From Sphingobacteriales bacterium (GTDB taxonomy: Bacteria; Bacteroidota; Bacteroidia; Chitinophagales; UBA2359), in assembly GCA_016706405.1 (NCBI GenBank), contig JADJJT010000002.1, forward strand, positions 1,364,001 to 1,428,000: a DNA stretch of 64,000 nucleotides, read 5' to 3'. A model generated the notes under the pieces. It was not told the origin of the DNA. It worked only from the letters and a program-made list of their open reading frames with translations, and searched no databases. The translations under genes and the position numbers were made by a program. This document shows, piece after piece, positions 11,959 to 21,520 of the stretch; position 1 is the first letter of the stretch, and each line of letters starts with the position of its first letter.

Positions 11959-13404
11959 TTATTTTGCCAACAATAATATTTTCTGAACAGATGATTCGGT
12001 TAAGTTTAAAATAGGTTGGGGATAAACACCTAATAAAAGCACCAAAAAACAAATTCCGGATAAAACCCAAAATTCGCGGTTTTTTACGTCTTCAAAATTG
12101 GCAGTTGCCGCATTTGAGTGGCCAAACATAGCCAACTGATATACGCGCAACATATAAACAGCGCATAAAATAATAGTTAGTCCGGCAAACAAGGCTGCAA
12201 GTGGTTTATAAATGTATAAGCCATTTAGCAATAAAAATTCGCCTACAAATCCATTTGTAAGTGGTATAGCTACGCTACCCAGTAAAATAATCATAAACAT
12301 TGCGGCAAATTTTGGCGCATTTTGAGCAATGCCCCCCATATTTGCCAAATTGCGGGTGTTTAAGCGTTGCTCTATAATATGGCCAATAAAAAACAAGCCA
12401 ACAATATTTATACCGTGATTTAGCATTTGAATAAGCCCGCCTTGTAACCCCTCGGCATTGGCAGCAAATACGCCGGCTGCTATTACGCCTACGTGCGCGA
12501 TAGACGAATAGGCAATTAGCCGCTTAAAATCCGTTTGTTGAATGGCTATAATAGAGGCGTAAATAATGCCCACCACCGCTAAGAACACAAAAAAAGGTGC
12601 GATACTGCTCCACCCTTCGGGGGCTATGGGCAGCATCCAGCGAATTACACCGTAAACCCCCATTTTAAGCATAATACCACTTAAAAGCATGGTGCCGCCT
12701 GTGGGTGCCATAGTGTAGGTGTCGGGTTGCCAAGTATGAAAAGGGAATACCGGCATTTTAATGGCAAATGCTAAAAAAAAGCCCAGCAGCACCCAAAAAG
12801 CAGTAGCTGGTGTGAGTTGAACGGCGTACAAATCGGCTATATACATGCTATGGTTGCCCGGGGTTTGTAAATATACATACAGCAACGAAACCAGCATAAA
12901 TAAACTACCAACAAAGGTGTAAAGAAAAAACTTTAAAGTGGTTTTTAGCTTATTTTCGCCGCCCCAACGCACACATATTAAGCTAATTGGCAAAAGCGCA
13001 AGTTCCCAAAACACATAAAACAATAAGCCATCTAAGGCAGTAAATACACCCAGCAAAGCGGTTTGCATTAGTAAAACTAAACCATAATACTGCCCGGTGG
13101 GTGCTTTTTCTTGCCCCCAGTTGCTGCTTATAATAAAAACAGTTAATAAATTGGTTAGTAATACCATTAACAGGCCAATACCGTCTGCGCCTAAGTGAAA
13201 ATTGATGCCTGCGCTGGCAATCCAAGGCCATAAGTACTCATAGGCATAATTTCCATCAGATGTATTGTAGTTGGCAATCATCCATCCGGATAAACCTAAA
13301 TTAGCTATTGTCCCAAGTAATGCAAGGGTTCGGGCGGTGTTTTGCGAGGTAAAAAACACCATCAAAGCTATTACTAATGGAATAAGCAAAACAAATATTA
13401 TCAT
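11959..13404 (-). CDS. nuoM: NADH-quinone oxidoreductase subunit M
   Basis: 481 residues, hydrophobic throughout. Antiporter-like proton-pumping subunit of the complex I membrane arm. Signatures seen: WELALLPISLICVRWGG (with the conserved membrane glutamate), FPFHTWQPDTYTMAPTGGT and the antiporter lysine region LIAYSSIAHVGV. Lies between nuoL and nuoN with gaps of 143 and 103 bp. Length is normal. Confidence 0.96.
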   Translation of the reverse strand: MIIFVLLIPLVIALMVFFTSQNTARTLALLGTIANLGLSGWMIANYNTSDGNYAYEYLWPWIASAGINFHLGADGIGLLMVLLTNLLTVFIISSNWGQEKAPTGQYYGLVLLMQTALLGVFTALDGLLFYVFWELALLPISLICVRWGGENKLKTTLKFFLYTFVGSLFMLVSLLYVYLQTPGNHSMYIADLYAVQLTPATAFWVLLGFFLAFAIKMPVFPFHTWQPDTYTMAPTGGTMLLSGIMLKMGVYGVIRWMLPIAPEGWSSIAPFFVFLAVVGIIYASIIAIQQTDFKRLIAYSSIAHVGVIAAGVFAANAEGLQGGLIQMLNHGINIVGLFFIGHIIEQRLNTRNLANMGGIAQNAPKFAAMFMIILLGSVAIPLTNGFVGEFLLLNGLYIYKPLAALFAGLTIILCAVYMLRVYQLAMFGHSNAATANFEDVKNREFWVLSGICFLVLLLGVYPQPILNLTESSVQKILLLAK

Positions 13405-13547
13405 ATATATAATAGTGTGGGCAAGTTTTGGGGGTTAAATTGATGGATGGAAACGTTTTGAATTATTCGTAATATAATACGGTTACCGGATACAAAAATC
13501 AGAGCAAACAGACGATATTAGTTACTATCTCGTAGTGTTTTAATGTT

Positions 13548-15431
13548 TTATAAAATTAAGCTAAATGTAATAATAGCGATGATACCTAAAACAATACCAA
13601 AAAAATAAAATTCGATATTACCTGTTTGCAAACGCCTAAGTCCATCGCTAATTGAAAGGGTAGCACGACCTACGCCGTTTACAAAACCGTCTATAATACT
13701 ATTGTCTATGATACGAGAAAAAAAATGTGATAAAAGCGTAATTGGTTTTACAAATATTAAATCGTAGAGTTCGTCTATATAAAATTTATTGGCTGCCCAT
13801 TTTTCCCAGCCTTTGAGTTGGTCGTTTGATTTGGCTAACGAGCCTTTTTGTACGTACCACTGATAATTTAGGTATAGTACTGCTAAAATCAAAGCAGTTG
13901 TGAATAGCATTAACAGCCACTCGGTTGAGGCCGACAAGTTTGTTGTTAATGGCGGTATAACCGATTGATACCAATGTGCTAACCAGCTGCCGCTTTCGTG
14001 AAAAATAAAGTGTGGCAGGTTTAACAAGCCGCCTATTACACTTAATCCGGCCAATATCCATAATGGTATGGTCATACTTGCCGGGCTTTCGTGTAGGTGG
14101 TGTGCTTGCTGTTCGGTACCCCGAAAATTGCCGTAAAATGTTAAAAACAACAACCTTAGCATATAAAAAGCAGTGATGACAGAGCTAACGAGGCCAAAAA
14201 ACCATAAAACGGGGCTATAAGCAAACACGTTAGCAAGAATTTCGTCCTTCGAGAAAAATCCGGATAATAATGGAAACCCAATAATGGCTAAGGTGCCAAT
14301 TAAAAATATCCGGAAGGTTTGGGGTAGTTTATCTTTTAATCCACCCATATTGCGTATATCTTGTTCGCCACTCATGGCATGAATTACGCTTCCTGCCCCT
14401 AAAAACAGCAAAGCTTTAAAAAAGGCATGGGTTGTTAAATGAAACATAGCACTGGCATAAGCACCGGCACCCAAGGCCAAAAACATTAAACCAAGTTGGC
14501 TGACGGTAGAATAGGCAAGAACTTTTTTAATATCGTTTTGACGCAGCCCAATAATGGCAGCAAACAACGAGGTGGCTAATCCTATTAAAGCAACAAAAGC
14601 CAAAGCAAATGGCGAGGCGGTGTAAATAACATTAGTCCGGACAACCATGTATATGCCGGCTGTTACCATTGTAGCGGCGTGAATAAGTGCCGATACGGGT
14701 GTTGGGCCGGCCATAGCATCGGGCAGCCAGGTATAAAGTGGAATTTGTGCGCTTTTTCCCATTGCACCAACAAATAACAAAATGGCAATTACGGTTAAGG
14801 TGGTAGGTGTTGCGGTGGCGACTAAGGTGTTTAGGTTAGCGTAATTTACCGTTCCGATGGTGGTAAAAATTAAAAATATGCCCAATAATAAGCCTAAATC
14901 GCCAATGCGGTTCATAATAAAGGCTTTGCGAGCCGCCTTACCGTATTCGTTATTTTTGTACCAAAAGCCTATTAATAAGTACGAGCATAGCCCTACACCT
15001 TCCCAGCCTATAAATAAAATTAGAAAATTGTTGCCCATTACCAACAACAACATCGAAAAAATAAAGAGATTGAGGTAGGCAAAAAAGCGAGAAAAACCAG
15101 GATCGTGAGCCATATATCCGGTGGAGTAAATATGAATTAAAAACCCAATTCCGGTAATAACTAGCATCATCCACACCGAGAGTTCATCAATTAAAAAGCC
15201 CATATCGGCCTGAAAACCACCTGCTTTTATCCAAGTAAACGCTATATATTCAAATGCCTTGTGATTTTGGTGGATATTAAAAAATAAAGCCAGCGAAGCC
15301 ACAAATGCTCCCAAAACGGTTGCAGAGGCAATTCCACCAGCAAGGGTTTTGTTTAATTTGTTGCCAAAAAGCCCAATAATTATAAAACCTAACAGTGGAA
15401 GTAGGGGTATAATAGGTATTAATTGCGACAT
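13548..15431 (-). CDS. nuoL: NADH-quinone oxidoreductase subunit L
   Basis: 627 residues, the largest membrane subunit of complex I; it pumps protons and carries the long lateral helix at its C-terminus. Signatures: GWEGVGLCSYLLIGFW, TWLPDAMAGPTPVSALIHAA and YSTVSQLGLMFLALG. The C-terminal 100 residues (WAANKFYIDELYDL ... final hydrophobic helix) fit the family. ATG start at 15431, 53 bp after nuoK. Confidence 0.97.
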   Translation of the reverse strand: MSQLIPIIPLLPLLGFIIIGLFGNKLNKTLAGGIASATVLGAFVASLALFFNIHQNHKAFEYIAFTWIKAGGFQADMGFLIDELSVWMMLVITGIGFLIHIYSTGYMAHDPGFSRFFAYLNLFIFSMLLLVMGNNFLILFIGWEGVGLCSYLLIGFWYKNNEYGKAARKAFIMNRIGDLGLLLGIFLIFTTIGTVNYANLNTLVATATPTTLTVIAILLFVGAMGKSAQIPLYTWLPDAMAGPTPVSALIHAATMVTAGIYMVVRTNVIYTASPFALAFVALIGLATSLFAAIIGLRQNDIKKVLAYSTVSQLGLMFLALGAGAYASAMFHLTTHAFFKALLFLGAGSVIHAMSGEQDIRNMGGLKDKLPQTFRIFLIGTLAIIGFPLLSGFFSKDEILANVFAYSPVLWFFGLVSSVITAFYMLRLLFLTFYGNFRGTEQQAHHLHESPASMTIPLWILAGLSVIGGLLNLPHFIFHESGSWLAHWYQSVIPPLTTNLSASTEWLLMLFTTALILAVLYLNYQWYVQKGSLAKSNDQLKGWEKWAANKFYIDELYDLIFVKPITLLSHFFSRIIDNSIIDGFVNGVGRATLSISDGLRRLQTGNIEFYFFGIVLGIIAIITFSLIL

Positions 15432-15484
15432 ATTTATTTAAATAAGATAAAGGCGTTGTTTTTAATTTTTTGTTTAATGTGTCT

Positions 15485-15814
15485 TTACCATTTGAGCTTG
15501 TCTAAAAAGCTAATATCAGTTGATTTTGTATTGCGATAAACCATCATTAAAATGGCTAGTCCAACGGCGGCTTCGGCTGCCGCCACCACCATTATAAAAA
15601 ACACAAAAATTTGTCCGGAGGCATCGTTTAAGTGGGTACTAAATGCTGCCAAAAGCAAGTTTACGGCATTAAGCATAAGTTCGATGCACATTAATATAAC
15701 AATTGCATTGCGTCTGATAAGTACGCCCATAACACCAATACTAAATAAAATACTGCTAAGTATAAGGTAATGGCTGATTGGTATGGCGTGTAAAAGTAAT
15801 AAGAATGGGGTCAT
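15485..15814 (-). CDS. nuoK: NADH-quinone oxidoreductase subunit K
   Basis: 109 residues with three membrane helices, the standard size. The conserved glutamate needed for proton transfer is in LMCIELMLNAVNL, and a second one lies in VAAAEAAVGLAI. It follows nuoJ after 33 bp, so the two are very likely co-transcribed. Confidence 0.96.
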   Translation of the reverse strand: MTPFLLLLHAIPISHYLILSSILFSIGVMGVLIRRNAIVILMCIELMLNAVNLLLAAFSTHLNDASGQIFVFFIMVVAAAEAAVGLAILMMVYRNTKSTDISFLDKLKW

Positions 15815-15847
15815 ATAATTTGAGGTAATATTTTATTTGGTTAGCTT

Positions 15848-16363
15848 TTATTTTGTTGCGTTTTCTGCGTTTGAGTTGCGTTTGCCTATTAATACTGCTC
15901 CCACCATAGCTGCCAAAAACAGTACCGATGAAATTTCGAAGGGCACAACAAAGTCGGTAAATAATTTTTGCCCTAAGTTTTTTACCAAGCCGAGGTTGGG
16001 GTCATGTTGTGTTGGCAACTGCAGTTGCTCTGAGCCGCGCAACGCACCTAATAAAGTTACTACCAAAAGGCCGCTCGTAATGACGGCAATGGTTTGAATG
16101 AGGGACGAGTTTTGCGGTTCTGTATCTTCGTTAAGGTTTAACAACATTAGCACAAATAAAAACAGTACCATAATTGCCCCCGCATAAACAATAATATGTA
16201 CGATGGCCAAAAATTGGGCATTTAGTAATATATAGTTTCCGGCAATGGTAAAAAAGGTGGCAATTAGGTATAGTACGCTATGAATGGGGTTTTGGGTAAA
16301 TACCATTAGCAGCGATGTTATAATAGCTATAACGGCAAATATATAAAAAAGAACTAAAAGCAT
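15848..16363 (-). CDS. nuoJ: NADH-quinone oxidoreductase subunit J
   Basis: 171 residues with five membrane helices. The family signature MVFTQNPIHSVLYL is near the N-terminus and the Y-G-A-I-M-V-L-F-L-F segment matches helix 3 of NuoJ. It follows nuoI after 35 bp. Length is normal for the phylum. Confidence 0.95.
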   Translation of the reverse strand: MLLVLFYIFAVIAIITSLLMVFTQNPIHSVLYLIATFFTIAGNYILLNAQFLAIVHIIVYAGAIMVLFLFVLMLLNLNEDTEPQNSSLIQTIAVITSGLLVVTLLGALRGSEQLQLPTQHDPNLGLVKNLGQKLFTDFVVPFEISSVLFLAAMVGAVLIGKRNSNAENATK

Positions 16364-16398
16364 AATATAATAATGTGCTTAAAATTTTTATTACTTTA

Positions 16399-16956
16399 TT
16401 AATGTTTGTTATCTAATTGTTTTAGTCGCCAATCTTGCCGCTTGCTAACATCAATTCGTTTATCGTTATCTTCGGGTTCAACCAATTTATCTTTACCATA
16501 AATAAACTCGGCGCGGCCATACTCGGTATGCACTATGCGGTCGGTTAAAAAAATAGCTTCTTTGGGGCAGGCTTCTTCGCACAGGCCGCAAAAAATACAG
16601 CGCAACATATTTATTTCATAAATGGCGGCGTATTTTTCTTCGCGGTATAGGTTTTCTTCTCCTGGTTTGCGTTCGGCAGCGGTCATTGTAATGGCTTCGG
16701 CGGGGCAGGCAACGGCGCAAAGGCCACAAGCGGTGCAGCGTTCGGCACCATTTTCGTCGCGTTTTAAAACGTGCTGTCCGCGATATACCTGACTAAATTC
16801 GCGTTGAACCTCTGGGTAGCGCACGGTATTTTTTTTCCGGAAGAAATGCTTCAGGGTAATCCACATTCCACCAAAAATAGCCGGAAGGTATAGGCGTTCC
16901 CAGAAGGTCATTTCTTTTTTTCCCACTAATTTTGAGCGGTTGGTAAGCGGTTGCAT
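16399..16956 (-). CDS. nuoI: NADH-quinone oxidoreductase subunit I, two [4Fe-4S] clusters
   Basis: 185 residues. Peripheral-arm subunit that passes electrons through clusters N6a and N6b towards quinone. Both ferredoxin motifs are complete: C74, C77, C80 with C84 (CTACGLCAVACP) and C120, C123, C126 with C130 (CIFCGLCEEACP). The start at 16956 gives an N-terminal helix MTFWERLYLPAIFGGM typical of the family. The gap to nuoH is occupied by a heptamer repeat. Confidence 0.96.
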   Translation of the reverse strand: MQPLTNRSKLVGKKEMTFWERLYLPAIFGGMWITLKHFFRKKNTVRYPEVQREFSQVYRGQHVLKRDENGAERCTACGLCAVACPAEAITMTAAERKPGEENLYREEKYAAIYEINMLRCIFCGLCEEACPKEAIFLTDRIVHTEYGRAEFIYGKDKLVEPEDNDKRIDVSKRQDWRLKQLDNKH

Positions 16957-17006
16957 ATGTAGAAAAAAATTATTATTATTGTTGATTAAGAGCTGCTTTT
17001 TGGGGC

Positions 17007-17097
17007 TTTTGGCTGTTAGCTTATGGCTTATGGCTTATGGCTGTTGGCTGTTAGCTGTTAGCTTTTGGCTTTTGGCTGTTAGCTTTTGGCTTTTAGG
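17007..17097. repeat. Heptanucleotide array (13 units) between nuoH and nuoI
   Basis: The 91 bases split without remainder into 13 units of 7: ttttggc, tgttagc, ttatggc three times, tgttggc, tgttagc twice, ttttggc twice, tgttagc, ttttggc and ttttagg. The consensus is T-[GT]-[TA]-T-[GA]-G-C. It fills most of the 145-bp gap in the operon, ending 4 bases from the nuoH stop codon. It is transcribed if nuoH and nuoI share an mRNA. A 7-bp period is prone to slippage but lies outside coding sequence. Confidence 0.95.
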
Positions 17098-17101
17098 GTT
17101 T

Positions 17102-18127
17102 CTATTTAAAAATGAGTGAAAAAATTCCGGTTAGCAACATATTCAAAAGGCTGAGTGGTACTAAGGTTTTCCATCCTAAGTGCATTAATTGGTCGTACCT
17201 AAATCGGGGCAAGGTCCAACGGATCCACATAAAGGTAAAAATGAAGAAAAATATTTTTGCAAAAAGTACGAAGATGCCAATGATACTAACAGCGTTTGCC
17301 GACAAGCCAAGACTGTGCATGAAGGGAAAATTGTACCCGCCAAAATATAAGGTTGAAATAATTGCCGAGGAAATAAACATATTGATATATTCGGCAAATA
17401 AATAAAAGCCTAATTTCATTGAACCATATTCGGTGTGATAGCCGCCTACTAATTCAGTTTCACATTCCGGAAGATCAAATGGTGCGCGGTTACATTCGGC
17501 CAAAGCACAAGTGAAAAACAAAATAAATCCGAGTGGCTGATAAAATACATTCCAGTTAAAACCTGCTTGTTGTGCTACAATATCTTTAAGGTTTAGCGAA
17601 CCGCTCATCATAATAATTGCGATAATAGAAATACCCATGGCAAGCTCGTAACTAATCATTTGAGACGATGCCCTAATAGCTCCATATAACGAATATTTAT
17701 TGTTTGATGCCCAACCACCAATCATTATACCATAGACACCCACCGATACCATGCCCATAATAAATAAAATTCCAATATCAATATCGGCTACTTGTAACGA
17801 AATCTCGCGGCCAAAAAGGTTTAAACTTGTACCCCAGGGTATTACCGAACTTGTCATAAGGGCAGTGAACATGGCAATGCCTGGCCCTAAAATAAACAAA
17901 AATTTAGATGCTTTAGCCGGGATAAAGTCCTCTTTGAAAAACATTTTGCCACCATCGGCCAAAGGCTGTAAAAGTCCCCAAGGGCCAGCGCGGTCGGGGC
18001 CAAGGCGGTCTTGCAAAAAGGCGGCAATTTTGCGCTCGCCATACGTTGAGTATAGGGCAATTAATAAGGTAATAGCAAATATTATAACTATAAAAATGGT
18101 TTTTTCGAGCAGAAAGGCAAAGTCCAT
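17102..18127 (-). CDS. nuoH: NADH-quinone oxidoreductase subunit H
   Basis: 341 residues with eight membrane helices. This subunit links the peripheral and membrane arms and forms much of the quinone chamber. Signatures: AFLQDRLGPDRAGPWGLLQP, LAECNRAPFDLPECETELV and GYHTEYGSMKLG. Normal length. It lies 143 bp after nuoG. Confidence 0.97.
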   Translation of the reverse strand: MDFAFLLEKTIFIVIIFAITLLIALYSTYGERKIAAFLQDRLGPDRAGPWGLLQPLADGGKMFFKEDFIPAKASKFLFILGPGIAMFTALMTSSVIPWGTSLNLFGREISLQVADIDIGILFIMGMVSVGVYGIMIGGWASNNKYSLYGAIRASSQMISYELAMGISIIAIIMMSGSLNLKDIVAQQAGFNWNVFYQPLGFILFFTCALAECNRAPFDLPECETELVGGYHTEYGSMKLGFYLFAEYINMFISSAIISTLYFGGYNFPFMHSLGLSANAVSIIGIFVLFAKIFFFIFTFMWIRWTLPRFRYDQLMHLGWKTLVPLSLLNMLLTGIFSLIFK

Positions 18128-18270
18128 ACTAAAGATATAGGTTATAAAGGCGGGGCAAAAGAATTTTTGTTTTCTTGTCTCGGCATATCCAAAAACCCGA
18201 GAAGCAAAGGTAAGTATTATGTGTTAAACGGGCGGTATATTAAATATACGATACTTGATGAGTTAAATGG

Positions 18271-19233
18271 TTATTTTAAGGTCTTTTTATGTTTTATGGG
18301 GGCTCGGTCAAGGAGTTTTGTGTAATGGTTTTGCGAAATAACCGAATGGCTGTCAATGGTGCGCGGACCTTCAACAACCCAGTCGGTAATATTTTTTTTG
18401 TCGAAACGGCAAGTATTGCAAATATATTCTAATACTTCATCGTATTTATCTCGGCGGGCAGTTATTCTAAAAATTTCGTCGCCAAACATCCACGCCACTG
18501 CTTTGCCGCAACACTTGGGGTTTTCACATTTTCTATGAACATCCATGGGTTTTAAAAACCAAACGCGACTTTTAAACCGAAAAGTTTTATCGGTAAGTGC
18601 GCCAACAGGGCAAACGTCAATTACGTTTCCCGAAAAATCGTTTTCAATACTGTTTTTAATATAGGTGCTAATTTCGCTGACATCACCCCGGTTAAGTACG
18701 CCATGCACCCGTTGGTCGGTAAGTTGGTCGGCCACATAAACACAACGGTAACATAAAATACAGCGGGTCATGTGTAACTGAACGTAAGGCCCAATATCTA
18801 TTTTATTAAAAACGCGACGGTCTTCTTCGTATCGTGTACTCCCAACGCCATGCTCGTAAGAAAGATCTTGCAAATGGCACTCGCCTGCCTGGTCGCAAAT
18901 TGGGCAATCGAGGGGGTGGTTTATCAGTAAAAATTCAACTACCCCTTTTCGGGCTTCAAGTACTTTTGGACTGGTTATATTAAGTATTTCCATGCCATCG
19001 GCTACAGGTGTAGAGCACGAAGCAACCAATTTAGGCGATGGATTGGGGTTTTGTGCCGAGTTTTTTGAAATTTCAACCAAGCACGTGCGGCATTTACCAC
19101 CACTGCCCTTTAAACTGCTGTAATAACACATTGCCGGAGGCACAATTTCGCCTCCAATTTGCCGGGCTGCATTTAATATGGTCGTTCCGTCTGGAACCTC
19201 TACTTCGAAGCCGTCTATTTTAACTTTAGCCAT
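18271..19233 (-). CDS. nuoG: NADH-quinone oxidoreductase subunit G, short form
   Basis: 320 residues, against 680-900 in classical NuoG. The N-terminal [2Fe-2S] cluster ligands are C36, C48, C51 and C73; the N5-type cluster has H106, C110, C113 and C119; the N4-type cluster has C158, C161, C164 and C208. A further cysteine group (C236, C241 or C242, C272, C275) marks the start of the molybdopterin-oxidoreductase module, but the large remainder of that module is missing. The stop is clean and the residues run normally to the end, so this is a short form rather than a broken gene; short NuoG proteins are known in Bacteroidota. Confidence 0.93.
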   Translation of the reverse strand: MAKVKIDGFEVEVPDGTTILNAARQIGGEIVPPAMCYYSSLKGSGGKCRTCLVEISKNSAQNPNPSPKLVASCSTPVADGMEILNITSPKVLEARKGVVEFLLINHPLDCPICDQAGECHLQDLSYEHGVGSTRYEEDRRVFNKIDIGPYVQLHMTRCILCYRCVYVADQLTDQRVHGVLNRGDVSEISTYIKNSIENDFSGNVIDVCPVGALTDKTFRFKSRVWFLKPMDVHRKCENPKCCGKAVAWMFGDEIFRITARRDKYDEVLEYICNTCRFDKKNITDWVVEGPRTIDSHSVISQNHYTKLLDRAPIKHKKTLK

Positions 19234-19369
19234 AGATAGATAAATATATGTGTATGTACTAACTTAAAGCGATTTGTTTGATTGTTTGCTTGGTTGAGTG
19301 GCTAATTATTCCGGATAAAATTCCGGAAAAAGATTATGCGTAGTTTTTTCCTTTTTTAATTCATTTTAA

Positions 19370-20716
19370 TTAAGCTCCAACTTGCTGCAGCCCTTGTAAA
19401 AGTCCATAATTGCGTTCTTGGCTTAGTTGCGGCTGCCGAACATGCCATTCAAATTCTTCTCTAAAATGCCTGATAGCACTTGCTACGGGCCAGGCGGCAG
19501 CATCGCCGAGCGGACAAATTGTATTTCCTTCTATATTTTTAGCCACGTTTACTAATAAATCAATATCGTGCATGTGTCCGTGTCCGTATTCTAACCTATG
19601 AAGCACTTTTTCCATCCATCCGGTACCTTCGCGGCAGGGGCTGCATTGTCCACAGCTTTCGTGGTGGTAAAACCGGGTAAAATTCCAAGTGTTGCGCACA
19701 ATGCACTGGTCTTCGTCGTAAACAATAAATCCGCCCGAGCCCAGCATAGAGCCACTTACAAAGCCACCTTCCGAGAGGCTTTCGTAAGTCATTATGCGGT
19801 CGGTGCCGGCGGCTGTTTTTGTTATAAGGTGAGTTGGTAAAATTGGCACCGACGAACCACCCGGAACACAGGCTTTTAGACGTTTGCCTTTGGCAATGCC
19901 ACCACAATATTGGTCGCTGTAAATAAATTCTTCGACGGGTACACCTAATTCTATTTCAAAAACTCCGGGATTATTAATATTGCCACACGCCGAAATAAGT
20001 TTTGTTCCGGTACTTTTGCCCACTCCAATTTTAGCATATTCGTCTCCACCATCGTTAATAATGGGCACAACGGCGGCAATTGTTTCTACGTTATTTACTA
20101 CGCTGGGGCAGCCCCACAAACCTTTAACTGCCGGAAAAGGTGGTTTAATGCGCGGGTTACCACGTTTGCCTTCTAAGCTTTCAATAAGGGCGGTTTCTTC
20201 GCCGCAAATATAAGCTCCGGCACCGGGGGCAACGTATAAATCTAAGTCATAACCTGTTCCTAATATATTTTTACCTAACCAGCCGGCGGCATAGGCTTCG
20301 GCAATTGCTTTTTCTAATATCCGCAATACAAACATGTACTCGCCTCTGATATAAATATAAGCCGTGTTACACCCCAAAGCGTAACTCGACACAATCATGC
20401 CTTCGATTAAAAGGTGCGGAATTTTTTCCATCAAATACCGGTCTTTAAATGTGCCGGGTTCACTTTCGTCGGCATTGCACAGCAGGTAACGCGGTACACC
20501 TTCGGGTTTAGCCAAAAAGCTCCATTTTAAGCCCGTTGGGAAGCCCGCGCCACCACGCCCACGCAACCCCGATTTTTTAACTTCGTCCACTACTTCTTGC
20601 GGACTAAGGCTCTTTAACGCTTTTTCAACTGAGCGGTAACCACCCATTTTCCGATAGGTTTCGTATAAAGCAATATTTTCTACCTTTATATGTTCTAATA
20701 ATAATTGTCGATCCAT
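19370..20716 (-). CDS. nuoF: NADH-quinone oxidoreductase subunit F, NADH- and FMN-binding
   Basis: 448 residues, normal length. It oxidises NADH, passes two electrons to FMN and then to cluster N3. Seen: the FMN/NADH loop GRGGAGFPTGLKW, CNADESEPGTFKDR, GAGAYICGEETALIESLEGK, and the N3 [4Fe-4S] ligands in ESCGQCSPCREGTGW with the distal cysteine in NTICPLGDAAAWP. It is flanked by nuoE and nuoG with gaps of 187 and 136 bp. Confidence 0.97.
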   Translation of the reverse strand: MDRQLLLEHIKVENIALYETYRKMGGYRSVEKALKSLSPQEVVDEVKKSGLRGRGGAGFPTGLKWSFLAKPEGVPRYLLCNADESEPGTFKDRYLMEKIPHLLIEGMIVSSYALGCNTAYIYIRGEYMFVLRILEKAIAEAYAAGWLGKNILGTGYDLDLYVAPGAGAYICGEETALIESLEGKRGNPRIKPPFPAVKGLWGCPSVVNNVETIAAVVPIINDGGDEYAKIGVGKSTGTKLISACGNINNPGVFEIELGVPVEEFIYSDQYCGGIAKGKRLKACVPGGSSVPILPTHLITKTAAGTDRIMTYESLSEGGFVSGSMLGSGGFIVYDEDQCIVRNTWNFTRFYHHESCGQCSPCREGTGWMEKVLHRLEYGHGHMHDIDLLVNVAKNIEGNTICPLGDAAAWPVASAIRHFREEFEWHVRQPQLSQERNYGLLQGLQQVGA

Positions 20717-20903
20717 TTTGGTATAAAAAAGATATTAAAGATGGGTTTGTGTGCGAGGGTGTGATTTAACTTATTGTTTGATTTACTGGAATTATACTTT
20801 AGTTAATATTTTATCCGGATGTGGCAGCTAGTTATTTTGTTTTGATATTGGTGTTGCAATAATATCCGGAAGAAAAAAATACAAACATGAATCAATGGTG
20901 GTT

Positions 20904-21428
20904 TTACCTTGTTTCAGGTGGGTTTTGCCTAAATTCTTCTATCAGTTGATCAATTTTACTTTCGGTTAAAAATTCGTAATATTTTTCGCCTACCTGCATC
21001 ATTGGGGCGTAACCACAAGCACCCAAACATTCAACGCCTCGCACGGTAAACATGCCGTCGGGTGTTGTTTGCCCAACGGTTATGCCCAGTTTTCGCTCAA
21101 TATATTGTAAGATGCGCTCGGCACCAACCGTACAGCAAGGGCCTGTTCTGCAAACTTCAAGTAACACTTTGCCTACGGGTTTAAGGTTGTACATGGTGTA
21201 AAACGAGGCAACCTCGTACACTTCAATAGGTTGAATTTTTAATAGATCGGCCACGTAGTCCATTACTTCGGGGCTTAACCAATCACCAAATTCTTTTTGT
21301 GCTATGTGTAAGATGCGTAAAAGGGCACTTTTTTGTTTTCCTTCCGGAAACATGGCAATAATGCGCTGCACGTCGGCCATTGTTTCCGCTGAAAAACTTA
21401 TGGGGGTAAATTGTGGTACGCTCGTCAT
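20904..21428 (-). CDS. nuoE: NADH-quinone oxidoreductase subunit E
   Basis: 174 residues with a thioredoxin-like [2Fe-2S] domain. The ligands are C93, C98, C134 and C138 (EVCRTGPC ... ECLGACGY). It works with NuoF in the NADH-oxidising tip of complex I. It is the first nuo gene in this run; the next gene upstream (21521-22423) is unrelated, so nuoA, nuoB, nuoC and nuoD are not adjacent. Confidence 0.96.
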   Translation of the reverse strand: MTSVPQFTPISFSAETMADVQRIIAMFPEGKQKSALLRILHIAQKEFGDWLSPEVMDYVADLLKIQPIEVYEVASFYTMYNLKPVGKVLLEVCRTGPCCTVGAERILQYIERKLGITVGQTTPDGMFTVRGVECLGACGYAPMMQVGEKYYEFLTESKIDQLIEEFRQNPPETR

Positions 21429-21520
21429 ATTAAATTAAAAATGTTGTTAATATCAACCTTGATAATATAAAACGCCGCAAATTTACCGCCAATTACTTAA
21501 ACGAGGTAATTAAAGTGTTT

